The notes below the pieces were generated by a model. That model was not told the DNA's origin. It ran no database searches and saw nothing but the letters and a program-made list of their open reading frames with translations. This document shows, piece after piece, positions 17,899 through 26,848 of a DNA stretch of 64,000 bases (its first letter is position 1; the number at the start of each line of letters is the position of its first letter). This DNA is from JAEYFP01 sp047602645 (GTDB lineage Bacteria > Bacillota > Clostridia > Lachnospirales > Lachnospiraceae), in contig JASGGU010000008.1 of the NCBI GenBank assembly GCA_047602645.1, positions 20,056 through 84,055 on the forward strand. Reading direction: 5' to 3'. The translations under genes were made by a program, and so were the position numbers.

Positions 17899-18329
17899 CA
17901 GCCTAATTTACCTAAGATCATGAACGAAATAATCAAGCCGTAGAGAGCAATACCTTCTGCCAAACCAACGAAGATAAGTGATTTACCGAGGATGCTTTGG
18001 TCCTCACTGATCGCGCCTAGTGCAGAGCTTGCGGCACTTGCTACCGCAATACCGCCGCCGATACAGGATGCCCCTGTGGAAAGCGCTGCCGCAATATAGC
18101 CAAGACCTGTGGATAATGACGCTGCTGATGCGGCTTCTGCTGCCGATACGTTGGAATACATCAGGATGTTCGCAATCACCATCGTTGAAAAAAAGAAAAA
18201 TGCGTTAATACCGATCGTTGTCTTATACCTACCTCTCGTATGCTCGCCGATTAAATAAGCCCCAAAAGGAATTACGATACTAAGAATCAATGCTGCTGCC
18301 AATAATACCTTTACTACTGTCTCTGTCAT
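17898..18329 (-). CDS. ntpK: V/A-type ATP synthase subunit K (membrane ring)
   Basis: Ion-translocating proteolipid of the rotor ring, 143 aa, four predicted membrane helices. The last helix carries LAEGIALYG with Glu125 as the ion-binding carboxylate; no equivalent acid is seen in the first hairpin, so there is one ionisable site per four helices. The residue after the Glu is Gly rather than the Ser/Thr often seen in Na+-binding rings, so the coupling ion (Na+ or H+) cannot be settled here. Lies 24 bp after subunit I. Confidence 0.93.
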   Translation of the reverse strand: MTETVVKVLLAAALILSIVIPFGAYLIGEHTRGRYKTTIGINAFFFFSTMVIANILMYSNVSAAEAASAASLSTGLGYIAAALSTGASCIGGGIAVASAASSALGAISEDQSILGKSLIFVGLAEGIALYGLIISFMILGKLG

Positions 18330-18353
18330 TTGAATGACCTCCCTATCATATTT

Positions 18354-20300
18354 TTATTTTGCTGTATTTTCCTGTGTTCTATATGGTTTGAATTCTCTGC
18401 CAGTCCCACGATAGAACCTTGAAAACATTTCATAATATTCGAGCCTTAATACCTGAATCCCTACGATCAAGCCTTCCAGACCGCAGACAAACAGGTTACC
18501 CAAAACGATAACGAACCAGTTCGGGTTTCCTTCCTCGGCTCCCGCAAGCATCAGCACAACCTCCATCATCGATGCATGGCTGACTGCAAACGCCCCGATA
18601 CGCACGAACGAAAGCGTGTTGGAAAAATAACTCAGCAGCACCTCGAACAGTTCGAAAAAGGTTTGAACGACAAACATTCCCTTTCCGTCCGGCAATAGCT
18701 CTGCCTTCTTTTCAACAAGATTCGTAATTGGCTCCTTAAGTGCGATCAACAGAAGGGGAATACCGAACATCACACCCAAAGCAATTCCGGCCGGGATGCT
18801 GTTTCCTGTCATAAACAAAACAATCACAAGTACGATGGCGGCAAAAAATACAAAACCCGCCGCTCCGTTCGTATCCATGAACGCCTTTGTTAAATCACGC
18901 TCCTTGAAAGAATTGATCATGTTAAAGACCATTGAGAGCAGGATAATGAACATACCAAACGCGACTGTTACGATAAAAATGTAATTAAGTTTTCCGATAA
19001 ACGGCACCGTTGCCATATAAGAAGCAGGTCGTATCCAGACAGGCGCAATCACATCTTCAAATCCGAAAAAGCTGCCGAACAGAAAGCCGAATATTGTGGA
19101 AAAAATACCGCAGCTCCCAACAATCGCTGCCAAGTCCATTTTCTTTTTCTTGTATAAGATAAATCCTCCGATTGCCAGACATAAGCCCTGACCCACATCG
19201 CCAAACATAATGCCGAAAATGAATGAATAAGTTAAGGCAACAAAAATGGTTGGATCAATTTCATTATAGGCCGGAAGCCCATACATTCGGATGAACATTT
19301 CAAACGGCCTGAAAATCTTTGGATTTTTTAATTCTGTCGGCGGCTTGCTGAAAATATTCTGATGCTCCTCTTCTACATAGCATGTAATTTTTTTATCATT
19401 GGCGATTTCCTTTTTAAAGGCTTCCGCATCCTTATAGGACATCCAGCCGCACAAAATAAAATACGTACTTTCCTCATCATCCGTGCAGGCCGCCATTTTT
19501 CTGACATTAAAATTCACAGAATAGCGCGTGAGTTTTTCCTTCACCGTCAAAAGAATCGGCGTGTATTCTTCAAAATATTTCTTTTTTTCTTCCTTAATCT
19601 TTTCAATAGACTTTTCGAGAATGCTGATCTGTCTTTCTAAAAGCGTACAAGCCTCCTCTGTTGTTCCCTCATATTCATCCGGAAGATAAATCCGTTCAAA
19701 ATGAAGTGAAGAAAAAATCGTATCGATCCTGTCCGTCAGCTCATCTGCCGTAAAATAAACACCCCACACATATTCCTTATTGGAATAGCATTCGCAGAAA
19801 ATCGCCAGTGTCTCTGCATAAATTGTTTTCTTGAATTTTTCGAAATATTCCTTTTGAAACTTACCAAACCGGAATTTGATAAATTTAAACTCTAAAATAG
19901 AAGAAATATTATACCTCAGTTCTCTGTAAGGAAGAATCCTTTCGAGGGATTCCTTCTTTGCTTTCAGCTCCGTCTCTAAACAGCTCTTTTTCTTTTCAAG
20001 TTTTCTTGCGCCCGTATTGATTTTTTCAACAAACTTCGCCGCATCTTTGATTGTCAGCTTCTGCGCATTTTCTAAAGTGTTTTTTTCAGGATCGCTGATT
20101 TGATCTACAAGCCCCTCACAAATCTTTAAAGATTCTTCGTATGGGTTCGTGTCAATAAACGGTTTGATATTATGCACGGTCTTTAATTCCGACAATGCGT
20201 TTTCAAGCTGCATATCATATTTACTCAGATAATTCTGTACAACTCGGTCAAAATCATCCTTCGGCCCCATAATATTAATAAAGCTCATATTCTCAATCAC
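18354..20300 (-). CDS. ntpI: V/A-type ATP synthase subunit I
   Basis: Membrane stator subunit forming the ion half-channels next to the K ring, 648 aa. The N-terminal half (about 1-340) is soluble with coiled coils; the C-terminal half has about seven membrane helices, with FGIMFGDVGQGL and the last-channel helix region SFVRIGAFAVSHASMMEVV, whose Arg is the expected essential residue. The GTG start overlaps the subunit C stop (GTGA) and has AAAGGA upstream. The family usually starts MIxxM, which fits this choice. Confidence 0.94.
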   Translation of the reverse strand: MIENMSFINIMGPKDDFDRVVQNYLSKYDMQLENALSELKTVHNIKPFIDTNPYEESLKICEGLVDQISDPEKNTLENAQKLTIKDAAKFVEKINTGARKLEKKKSCLETELKAKKESLERILPYRELRYNISSILEFKFIKFRFGKFQKEYFEKFKKTIYAETLAIFCECYSNKEYVWGVYFTADELTDRIDTIFSSLHFERIYLPDEYEGTTEEACTLLERQISILEKSIEKIKEEKKKYFEEYTPILLTVKEKLTRYSVNFNVRKMAACTDDEESTYFILCGWMSYKDAEAFKKEIANDKKITCYVEEEHQNIFSKPPTELKNPKIFRPFEMFIRMYGLPAYNEIDPTIFVALTYSFIFGIMFGDVGQGLCLAIGGFILYKKKKMDLAAIVGSCGIFSTIFGFLFGSFFGFEDVIAPVWIRPASYMATVPFIGKLNYIFIVTVAFGMFIILLSMVFNMINSFKERDLTKAFMDTNGAAGFVFFAAIVLVIVLFMTGNSIPAGIALGVMFGIPLLLIALKEPITNLVEKKAELLPDGKGMFVVQTFFELFEVLLSYFSNTLSFVRIGAFAVSHASMMEVVLMLAGAEEGNPNWFVIVLGNLFVCGLEGLIVGIQVLRLEYYEMFSRFYRGTGREFKPYRTQENTAK

Positions 20301-21355
20301 GTGACTGTTCCTCCTTTCAATCCCGCATAATCAAGGATCTCATCATAATCTATACCATATCGGATACATTCCAGTATCGTCGTAATTTTTTTGATTTCGT
20401 GTTCCTTTCTATACAAATAAGTATTGAGAATCGCAACTGAATACGGATATTTCCTCGAATCCGCATCATTGACCCTGTCCATCAGATAACTATAAATCTC
20501 CTCCAGATTACCACCGGAAATTTCAGGGTAAAGCTTTCCATAGGCTGTTTTCTTCAAAAGCCGGTCATACTCCTCAAGACTGCCTGCCTCGGCCAGCCCC
20601 AACACCTCTTCCCTGCTCAGTTTATAATTAATTGGAATCAAAAGTGCAAAAATATCTGCCGGCGATACCTTGTAATACTTTTTGCAACGATAGATCCATT
20701 GCAGGTTCAGCAAATCAATCCGATATCCATCACTCCTTGTTAAAATCTCCAGATCCAACCCCGAAAATTCTGTTTCAATAATTTTCCAAAGTCTGATAAA
20801 ATAGGACAAATCCAAAGAAACCTCATACTCAAACAATGTATTTCCGCCGCGCTGCAAAACCGCCTTCATGCCGGTGTAATACTCGGTTCCTTTCAGCGCC
20901 TTCACAAGAGCTTCCTCTGTTGCTGCCCCCGCGAGCAGTTCCACATCCAGTTTTGAATATTTTGAGAAGATCCTGCTGATTTCTTCGGTAACCTTCAGCT
21001 CCGCTTTTTCCTTATTAAATAAATTACGCAGGCAGGCCTTTAAAAAGCTCAGTTCCAATTTGCGAAAATAGATTCTCAAAAACTTTTTTTGTTCTTCCCC
21101 TGAAAATTTATACAGACTGATATAATCCTCATAAAAGTTTTTCTTTAAAATCAGCTCTATCGTTCCCCTGTGCAGGTCATTTAAGTCCTTGCCTGCAAAC
21201 AGCTTGTGATAGCTCTCACTTTCCTCTAATATACGAAGAATTTCCTGAACGGATTTACACGAAATCAACCGCTCATAGTCCTCCTTGTGAAACATCTTTC
21301 TTTGCTTTGCCCGGATCTTTGCAGTAATTCCTCCATAGGAACTTAATCCGCTCAT
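20297..21355 (-). CDS. ntpC: V/A-type ATP synthase subunit C
   Basis: Subunit linking the central stalk to the K ring (equivalent to eukaryotic subunit d), 352 aa. It is largely alpha-helical with three repeated helical domains; the start GGITAKIRAKQRKMF and the middle ETEFSGLDLEILTR fit the family. It overlaps the subunit I start by four bases and follows the G/H subunit by 34 bp. Confidence 0.9.
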   Translation of the reverse strand: MSGLSSYGGITAKIRAKQRKMFHKEDYERLISCKSVQEILRILEESESYHKLFAGKDLNDLHRGTIELILKKNFYEDYISLYKFSGEEQKKFLRIYFRKLELSFLKACLRNLFNKEKAELKVTEEISRIFSKYSKLDVELLAGAATEEALVKALKGTEYYTGMKAVLQRGGNTLFEYEVSLDLSYFIRLWKIIETEFSGLDLEILTRSDGYRIDLLNLQWIYRCKKYYKVSPADIFALLIPINYKLSREEVLGLAEAGSLEEYDRLLKKTAYGKLYPEISGGNLEEIYSYLMDRVNDADSRKYPYSVAILNTYLYRKEHEIKKITTILECIRYGIDYDEILDYAGLKGGTVT

Positions 21356-21389
21356 ATGCCTTCCTCACCTTTCCATTGCCGCATTGCTA

Positions 21390-21707
21390 TTAACGGACAG
21401 CTTCAATAATACGTCCGACCATTTTTTCAGCAATTTCCTCATGGTGTTTTTCATAGATCTCGGAAATTCTTTGAATAGACTGCTGCGTACTCAGCTTTAA
21501 AGCCGCAACATCCTTTTCTTTCTTTTCCTCCATCTCTTTTTTTAAGTCCGCAATTCTTTGTCCGATTTCTTTTTCGGATTCTTCATCAATCACTTTTTTC
21601 TTTTCATCTGCTTCTTTAAATATATCGTCCTTTTTCTGTCTGGCGTTCTCTACAATATTGGATGCCGCAGCTTCAATCTCAGACAATTTTGATATCATCA
21701 CATCCAT
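21390..21707 (-). CDS. V/A-type ATP synthase subunit G/H
   Basis: Short peripheral-stalk coiled-coil subunit, 105 aa, pairing with subunit E. The sequence is nearly all charged helix (long runs of Lys/Glu with Ala/Ile heptads), with EAAASNIVENARQKKDD near the N-terminus. First gene of the operon; a promoter lies about 40 bp upstream. Sequence conservation in this subunit is low; the call is based on size, composition and position. Confidence 0.85.
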   Translation of the reverse strand: MDVMISKLSEIEAAASNIVENARQKKDDIFKEADEKKKVIDEESEKEIGQRIADLKKEMEEKKEKDVAALKLSTQQSIQRISEIYEKHHEEIAEKMVGRIIEAVR

Positions 21708-21748
21708 AGCTCAATCCTCTTTTTCTAAATTCTCATCAAATATAGCTG

Positions 21749-21777
21749 ATTATAGTCCTTGCTTCTTAAAATTGCAA
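21749..21777 (-). promoter_or_regulatory. Promoter of the V-ATPase operon
   Basis: On the minus strand TTGCAA (21777-21772) and TATAAT (21754-21749), spacer 17 bp, upstream of the first V-ATPase gene. Confidence 0.6.
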
Positions 21778-21929
21778 TCATGATTATTCTCTAATTGATA
21801 AAAAATAAGTAAAATCATGTACAAAATTTAAAACATTTATGGAAAAGATTACTTATTTTTATTTTTTCTTGTCTTTTTTATCCTTTTCCTCTAGAATTAG
21901 GATATACTAAATATTGGAGACTAACCATA

Positions 21930-22988
21930 ATGACTTCCAAACGATTGACTTACTTTGATATGACCAAGGGACTCGGTATTATCCTTGTTGTGCTTGGCCA
22001 CATAGAATATATCAGCGAACCGCTTCGGGCTTGGATATCTTCGTTTCACATGCCCTTATTTTTTGTTGTATCGGGAATGTTAATACATTACAAGGACGAA
22101 TTGTCAAAAGATTTTTCCGTAACCATTCTTAAAAAATGGAAATCTATCATCGTTCCTTATTTTTTCTTCAGTTTCCTTTACTTCCTGATTGATATTTTAA
22201 ATGTGCTGCTTCACAAAATTGATCTGCGTACATTCTGGGTAAATTTCATTCATTCCGCTACCTTTTATGGGGTTTCGGTGCTTTGGTTTCTTCCGGCGCT
22301 GTTTTTGGCCGAAACAGGTTTTTTATTTCTTACAAAAAAACTTCCCCGAACTGCTTCGATTATTGTAATACTGATCAGCGCTCTGCTTGCCTATATGGCC
22401 CAGCTTGGCATCAGTCAGGTTTATACGGCTCATGAAAACTCTCTGCTCATTACCTCCCTCATTGATTTCATAAGAGTTTTTCTGCGGGGTGCGATCGCGA
22501 TGTCCTTCGTATGTATTGCTTATTATTTCTTCTATTTGCTGAAAAGGTCAAATACCTTTTCCCTCAGGGAACTTTTACTTGGCATTCTTTTGTTTCTGCT
22601 CAATCTTCCGCTTTCACAGATCAACGAATGCGTGGACTTCCATTATATTATTCTGAAAAATGTTCCGATTTTCTATCTATGTGCACTGCTTGGTTCTTTC
22701 GGTCTGATTATTTTATGTAAAAATTGTAAATATGTTCCATCTATCGGTTATTTCGGGAAAAATTCACTGATTGTCATGTCTACGCACGTAAACTGTTATA
22801 TTCTTTATGCGGCAATTTTGATTGCATGGCAGATTGATACGATCGTAACACGGGCTAAAAGTTACATTTTCCTATTTAATATTATGATTTTTACTTTTCT
22901 GATCGAAGTGATTGTCATAGAGATCATCAACCGGAGGTTTCCTTTTATAATAGGAAAGACGCGTTCTAAACAGAAAAAGGATCTTTGA
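21930..22988 (+). CDS. Acyltransferase 3 family membrane protein, copy 1
   Basis: Integral membrane O-acyltransferase, 352 aa, about ten membrane helices. The opening LTYFDMTKGLGIILVVLGHI carries the family Asp and the GH(I/L) catalytic-type His, followed by SFHMPLFFVVSGML, the hallmark of acyltransferase-3 proteins. It probably transfers acetyl or other acyl groups to an extracytoplasmic sugar polymer or lipid-linked glycan. It is followed after 21 bp by a paralogue with the same architecture, so the two may be cotranscribed. The acceptor is unknown. Confidence 0.88.
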   Translation: MTSKRLTYFDMTKGLGIILVVLGHIEYISEPLRAWISSFHMPLFFVVSGMLIHYKDELSKDFSVTILKKWKSIIVPYFFFSFLYFLIDILNVLLHKIDLRTFWVNFIHSATFYGVSVLWFLPALFLAETGFLFLTKKLPRTASIIVILISALLAYMAQLGISQVYTAHENSLLITSLIDFIRVFLRGAIAMSFVCIAYYFFYLLKRSNTFSLRELLLGILLFLLNLPLSQINECVDFHYIILKNVPIFYLCALLGSFGLIILCKNCKYVPSIGYFGKNSLIVMSTHVNCYILYAAILIAWQIDTIVTRAKSYIFLFNIMIFTFLIEVIVIEIINRRFPFIIGKTRSKQKKDL

Positions 22989-23009
22989 TCCTTTAATTTT
23001 GGAGGTAGT

Positions 23010-24080
23010 ATGGAAACAGGAAAACGACTTACTTATTTTGATATGGCAAAAGGCTTCGGGATGCTGCTCGTTCTTTTGGGGCATTTGCAGGGAGATACAA
23101 TTTTTGGATATTCCCCTTATATTCTGCCGGTTTGCACATGGATTTTTTCTTTTCATATGCCGTTGTTCTTTCTCATCTCAGGCATGCTTATGAATTATAA
23201 ACAAGATCCGGCAAAAGAGCTGAAACCGCTGATCAAAAAACGGTTTCAGGCGATTATGATCCCATATTTTTGGTTCAGTCTCTTTTATATCAGCGTAGTA
23301 TTTTATGCGCTGTTTTTTGGCGGGACTATTTCGGCAGAAACACTCTATGTGAATTTATGGTATATTTTCAGCATGTACGGTATGAATGTGCTTTGGTTTT
23401 TGCCTGCATTGTTTTTGGGAGAGCTGTTATTTCTGTTTCTAACAAAAAAATTCGGAACAAAAAAATCTGTCATTGTTATCGCTGTTCTTACCGCCGCAGC
23501 TTCAGGTGCGAGTTGGTATTTACAGAAGCTTACTTATGATACGCCGCTGAAAGAACGGCTGCATGAGCTTTCTCTTGCCCTGCTTAGGCCGTTTTTAGTC
23601 TGTACATTTATCTGCATCGGCTATTATGCCTTTTATTTGTTCAAACAAAAAGAGAAGCTCTGTTTTAAAGAGCTTCTCCTTGGAATTGTATTGATTGGCA
23701 TCGGTGCCGCCTTTACCCACGTAAACAATGGTGTTGACTTCCGTTCCCTTGTTCAGAAAAATCTGTTCTTCTATTATTTATGCGCATTATCCGGCTCCTT
23801 TGGCCTGATCCTGATCTGCAAAAACATGAAGCCGCTGAAACTGATTCCATACTGGGGCGTAAATTCCCTCGTCTTTATGGCTGTGCATAATAATAAAACC
23901 GTTCTTTATGCAGGAATGCAGTGTGCGATGTACCTCAACCAATTTGTAACCAGAGCACGGGGCTATATCAGCTATCTGACAGTCATCCTCATTATTCTCA
24001 TCTATGTGACCGTCATGATTTGGCTCATCAATCGTTTTTTCGGGTTTATTGTCGGCAAACCCTTTTTGATTTTGAAATAA
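23010..24080 (+). CDS. Acyltransferase 3 family membrane protein, copy 2
   Basis: Paralogue of the preceding gene, 356 aa. The N-terminal LTYFDMAKGFGMLLVLLGHL and SFHMPLFFLISGML align directly with copy 1, and LWFLPALFLGELLFLFLTKK also matches, so a tandem duplication followed by divergence is likely. GGAGG precedes the ATG. The 3' end is four bases from the stop of the convergent thioredoxin gene. Function as a membrane O-acyltransferase is inferred from the family; acceptor unknown. Confidence 0.88.
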   Translation: METGKRLTYFDMAKGFGMLLVLLGHLQGDTIFGYSPYILPVCTWIFSFHMPLFFLISGMLMNYKQDPAKELKPLIKKRFQAIMIPYFWFSLFYISVVFYALFFGGTISAETLYVNLWYIFSMYGMNVLWFLPALFLGELLFLFLTKKFGTKKSVIVIAVLTAAASGASWYLQKLTYDTPLKERLHELSLALLRPFLVCTFICIGYYAFYLFKQKEKLCFKELLLGIVLIGIGAAFTHVNNGVDFRSLVQKNLFFYYLCALSGSFGLILICKNMKPLKLIPYWGVNSLVFMAVHNNKTVLYAGMQCAMYLNQFVTRARGYISYLTVILIILIYVTVMIWLINRFFGFIVGKPFLILK

Positions 24081-24084
24081 AGCC

Positions 24085-24396
24085 TTATTTTGTTACCATT
24101 TCTACCAGCTTAGCTTTCGGTACAACGCCAATGCTCGTCTCTGCCGGCACACCGTTCTTAAAAACCATCAGCGTCGGAATCGTCATTACTTTGTAATCTT
24201 GTGCCGTTGCCATATTATCATCGATATTCAGCTTTCCGACGACAACACTGTCACCGTATTCCTTCGCGATCTCCTCCACAAGCGGACCCATCATCTTACA
24301 TGGACCGCACCAGTCCGCATAAAAATCAACAAGTACCGGTTTTTCTGATTTTAACACCTTTTCTTCAAAATTTGCATCATTAAAAATTTCTGCCAT
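24085..24396 (-). CDS. trxA: Thioredoxin
   Basis: Cytoplasmic dithiol-disulfide oxidoreductase, 103 aa, full length. The active site ADWCGPCKMM has Cys30 and Cys33, and the cis-Pro segment reads VMTIPTLMVFKNG. The GGAGGA site precedes the ATG. It is 14 bp downstream of trmB on the same strand and may share its transcript. Confidence 0.97.
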   Translation of the reverse strand: MAEIFNDANFEEKVLKSEKPVLVDFYADWCGPCKMMGPLVEEIAKEYGDSVVVGKLNIDDNMATAQDYKVMTIPTLMVFKNGVPAETSIGVVPKAKLVEMVTK

Positions 24397-24410
24397 AGCG
24401 ATATCCTCCT

Positions 24411-25061
24411 TTATCTTTGTGTAATGACGTATTTACAAATCGGGTTTCCGATTGCTGAAAACTTTTCTTCGTATTCTGTCATAATATTATCTTTTACCAT
24501 TTCTGAATTGTTATGCAAATCATAAGTATATTGCTTGATCTTCCAGCCTGCTGCTCCAGCCTCCTCCATCGCAAAATCAAATAGGCTTCGATTATCCGTT
24601 TTGAATTCCAAATCAGCTCCTTCCTTTAATATTTGAGAATATCGTGCTAAAAATTCTCTTGATGGAAGCCTGCGCCTTGCATGTCTGTCCTTTGGCCATG
24701 GATCGGAGAAATTTAAATAAATTTTATCTATTTCATCCTTTGCAAAAACTTCTGCGATTGTTTCCGCATCCATCCGTATAAATTTAAGATTAAAAAGTAC
24801 TTCCGGCTCCTGTTCCATCTTCTGTATTGCCCGAAGCAAAACACTTGAATACTTTTCTATACCGATAAAATTGATGTGCGGGTTTTTCTTTGCCAGCTGC
24901 ATAATAAATTGGCCTTTTCCCATTCCAATTTCGATATGCAGCTTCTTCTGATTATTGAATACTTCCGGTTTCCAGTTTCCCTTCTGCTTATCCGGTTCAT
25001 GAACAACAAATCCGTTTTCTGCAATAAACTCTCTGGAACCTGTAATATTCCTTAAACGCAT
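24411..25061 (-). CDS. trmB: tRNA (guanine-N7-)-methyltransferase
   Basis: Methylates N7 of G46 in tRNA using S-adenosylmethionine; 216 aa, usual length. The SAM-binding motif is EIGMGKGQFIMQLA, and the family signature NFSDPWPKDRHARRRL (about residues 115-130) is intact. The N-terminus starts MRLRNITGSREFI. A promoter lies about 80 bp upstream, and trxA follows. Confidence 0.96.
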   Translation of the reverse strand: MRLRNITGSREFIAENGFVVHEPDKQKGNWKPEVFNNQKKLHIEIGMGKGQFIMQLAKKNPHINFIGIEKYSSVLLRAIQKMEQEPEVLFNLKFIRMDAETIAEVFAKDEIDKIYLNFSDPWPKDRHARRRLPSREFLARYSQILKEGADLEFKTDNRSLFDFAMEEAGAAGWKIKQYTYDLHNNSEMVKDNIMTEYEEKFSAIGNPICKYVITQR

Positions 25062-25137
25062 AATTTTCTCCAGCCTGTGTGTTTACTAAAATGATGCAAG
25101 GGTCAGAAGATACCTTTGACATTTGCATCCTAAAATA

Positions 25138-25166
25138 AGTATAGTATAAAACTTTTTTTTTGGCAA
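25138..25166 (-). promoter_or_regulatory. Promoter for trmB-trxA
   Basis: Minus strand TTGCCA (25166-25161) and TATACT (25143-25138), spacer 17 bp. Confidence 0.5.
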
Positions 25167-25355
25167 TGTCTTTCCTTCATCTCGTAAATTACATTCTTAC
25201 ATAGCTTTACAGCAAGTGCTAAACTGCGGTATAACCGGTAACGTAATATGGAAAAAAGTTCACAGAAAATTCTTTGGTTTTTTATATGGAATGTTGTATG
25301 ATAATAAAGTATGATTATTTGGTTGTTTTTCAAAAGAATGAATGACGAGGCTTTT

Positions 25356-26810
25356 ATGAGACATCATTATCAAAAATATATCGCAGGAAGCATTTTATGT
25401 ATTCTGCTTACACTCGCCGGCAGCATCTCGGCTTATGCAATCAACACTGTTCCGACGGAGAGTCTGCACGAGCAGGCCGAAGCCAGAAAATCAATGACTG
25501 TGGAAACGAACGAAATTGACGGCTGGCCAGATGGACCCATGATCGGTGCTGAGTCTGCAATCTTGATGGACGTGGATACCGGCATCGTGTTATATGAAAA
25601 AAATGCACATGAACAGCTCTATCCTGCCAGTACAACGAAGCTGCTGACAGCGCTTCTCGTCATAGAAAATTCGACGATGGATGAAGTTGTTACCTTTTCT
25701 CATGACGCAATTTTTAATATTGAGCGGAACTCGAGTCACATTGGTATTGATGTAGGCGAACAGCTCACGATGGAGCAATGCCTTTACGGACTTCTTTTAG
25801 GCTCCGCCAATGAAGTCGCCTATGCGCTTGCAGAGCATGTGGGAGGTGATCTGGATACCTTTGTCGATATGATGAATGAGCGGGCCTCTGAGATTGGCTG
25901 TACCGATACGCATTTTTCTAATGCAAACGGATTACCGCAGGCGGATCATTATACCTCCGCTTATGATTTGGCTCTTATCGCACGCGAATGCTATAAAAAT
26001 GAAACGCTTGCAAAGATCTCGGGCACAACACATTATACGATCCCCCCGACCAATATCCAGACTGAAGAACGTCCCCTTGATAATCATCATCAAATGCTTA
26101 CAGGTTTTGAATACGCCTATGACGGCATCGTCGGAGGCAAGACCGGCTACACGGATGAAGCACGTCAGACGCTTGTCACTTGTGCACAGCGAAACGGTCT
26201 GCATCTTGTTTGTGTCATTATGAAGGAAGAGAGCCCAAATCAGTTTTTGGACACAGCAGAGTTATTTGATTATGGTTTTAATAATTTTCAGAAGCTGAAT
26301 ATCGCCGCAAATGAAACCGAATATACGCTGAACAGTTCGACATTTTTCAATACAAACCTTGACATTATCGGCAGTTCAAAACCAATTCTCACAATCAGCA
26401 ATATCGGTGATGTCATTATACCAAAGACTTCTGTTTTTTCAGATGCTGCTGTGGAAATCGCTTATTCGGACGGCTCTATGGAATCGATTGCCACCTTGAC
26501 CTACACAATGGGCGGTCATTATGTGGGTTCCGCTACAATTGATTATGCAGACAGCAGTACAAATTCTTTTGAATTTGCAAATATCATTACCGACTCCGCC
26601 GCTGTAACGCCGGAAACAGTCGAACCGGAGCACAAAGTCGTTTTTGTCAACATCAAAACCGTCATTCTGATTATAATTAGCATCATCGGTATTTTGTTTG
26701 CTGTCTTTTTTCTAAAGATGTTTATCAAAAAGCTTTGGAATTCCAAGCGGCGCAAGCGCCGTCACAATCGAAAGCGCTACCGAAAACGCAATGAAAATAT
26801 TTATTTTTGA
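25356..26810 (+). CDS. D-alanyl-D-alanine carboxypeptidase (DacF/penicillin-binding protein 5 family)
   Basis: Trims the terminal D-Ala of peptidoglycan stem peptides outside the membrane; about 484 aa from the chosen start. Serine-peptidase S11 motifs: S-x-x-K in PASTTKLLT, S-x-N in GSANEVAYALAE, and KTG in VGGKTGYTDEA. An N-terminal signal peptide begins MRHHYQKYIAG; an upstream in-frame ATG 15 codons earlier is less likely because GACGAGG lies just before the chosen start. The C-terminus has one membrane helix (about 440-462) and a highly basic cytoplasmic tail instead of a simple amphipathic anchor. The gene ends in a bidirectional terminator shared with the convergent exonuclease gene. 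Confidence 0.93.
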   Translation: MRHHYQKYIAGSILCILLTLAGSISAYAINTVPTESLHEQAEARKSMTVETNEIDGWPDGPMIGAESAILMDVDTGIVLYEKNAHEQLYPASTTKLLTALLVIENSTMDEVVTFSHDAIFNIERNSSHIGIDVGEQLTMEQCLYGLLLGSANEVAYALAEHVGGDLDTFVDMMNERASEIGCTDTHFSNANGLPQADHYTSAYDLALIARECYKNETLAKISGTTHYTIPPTNIQTEERPLDNHHQMLTGFEYAYDGIVGGKTGYTDEARQTLVTCAQRNGLHLVCVIMKEESPNQFLDTAELFDYGFNNFQKLNIAANETEYTLNSSTFFNTNLDIIGSSKPILTISNIGDVIIPKTSVFSDAAVEIAYSDGSMESIATLTYTMGGHYVGSATIDYADSSTNSFEFANIITDSAAVTPETVEPEHKVVFVNIKTVILIIISIIGILFAVFFLKMFIKKLWNSKRRKRRHNRKRYRKRNENIYF

Positions 26811-26814
26811 AGAC

Positions 26815-26848
26815 AAAAAAGAAAAGACTGTTAAGTCTTTTCTTTTTT
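26815..26848. terminator. Bidirectional terminator between convergent genes
   Basis: Arms AAAAAAGAAAAGACT and AGTCTTTTCTTTTTT form a 15-bp stem with loop GTTA. A/T tracts at both ends allow termination in both directions. The stem contains the stop codon of the minus-strand exonuclease gene. Confidence 0.85.
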
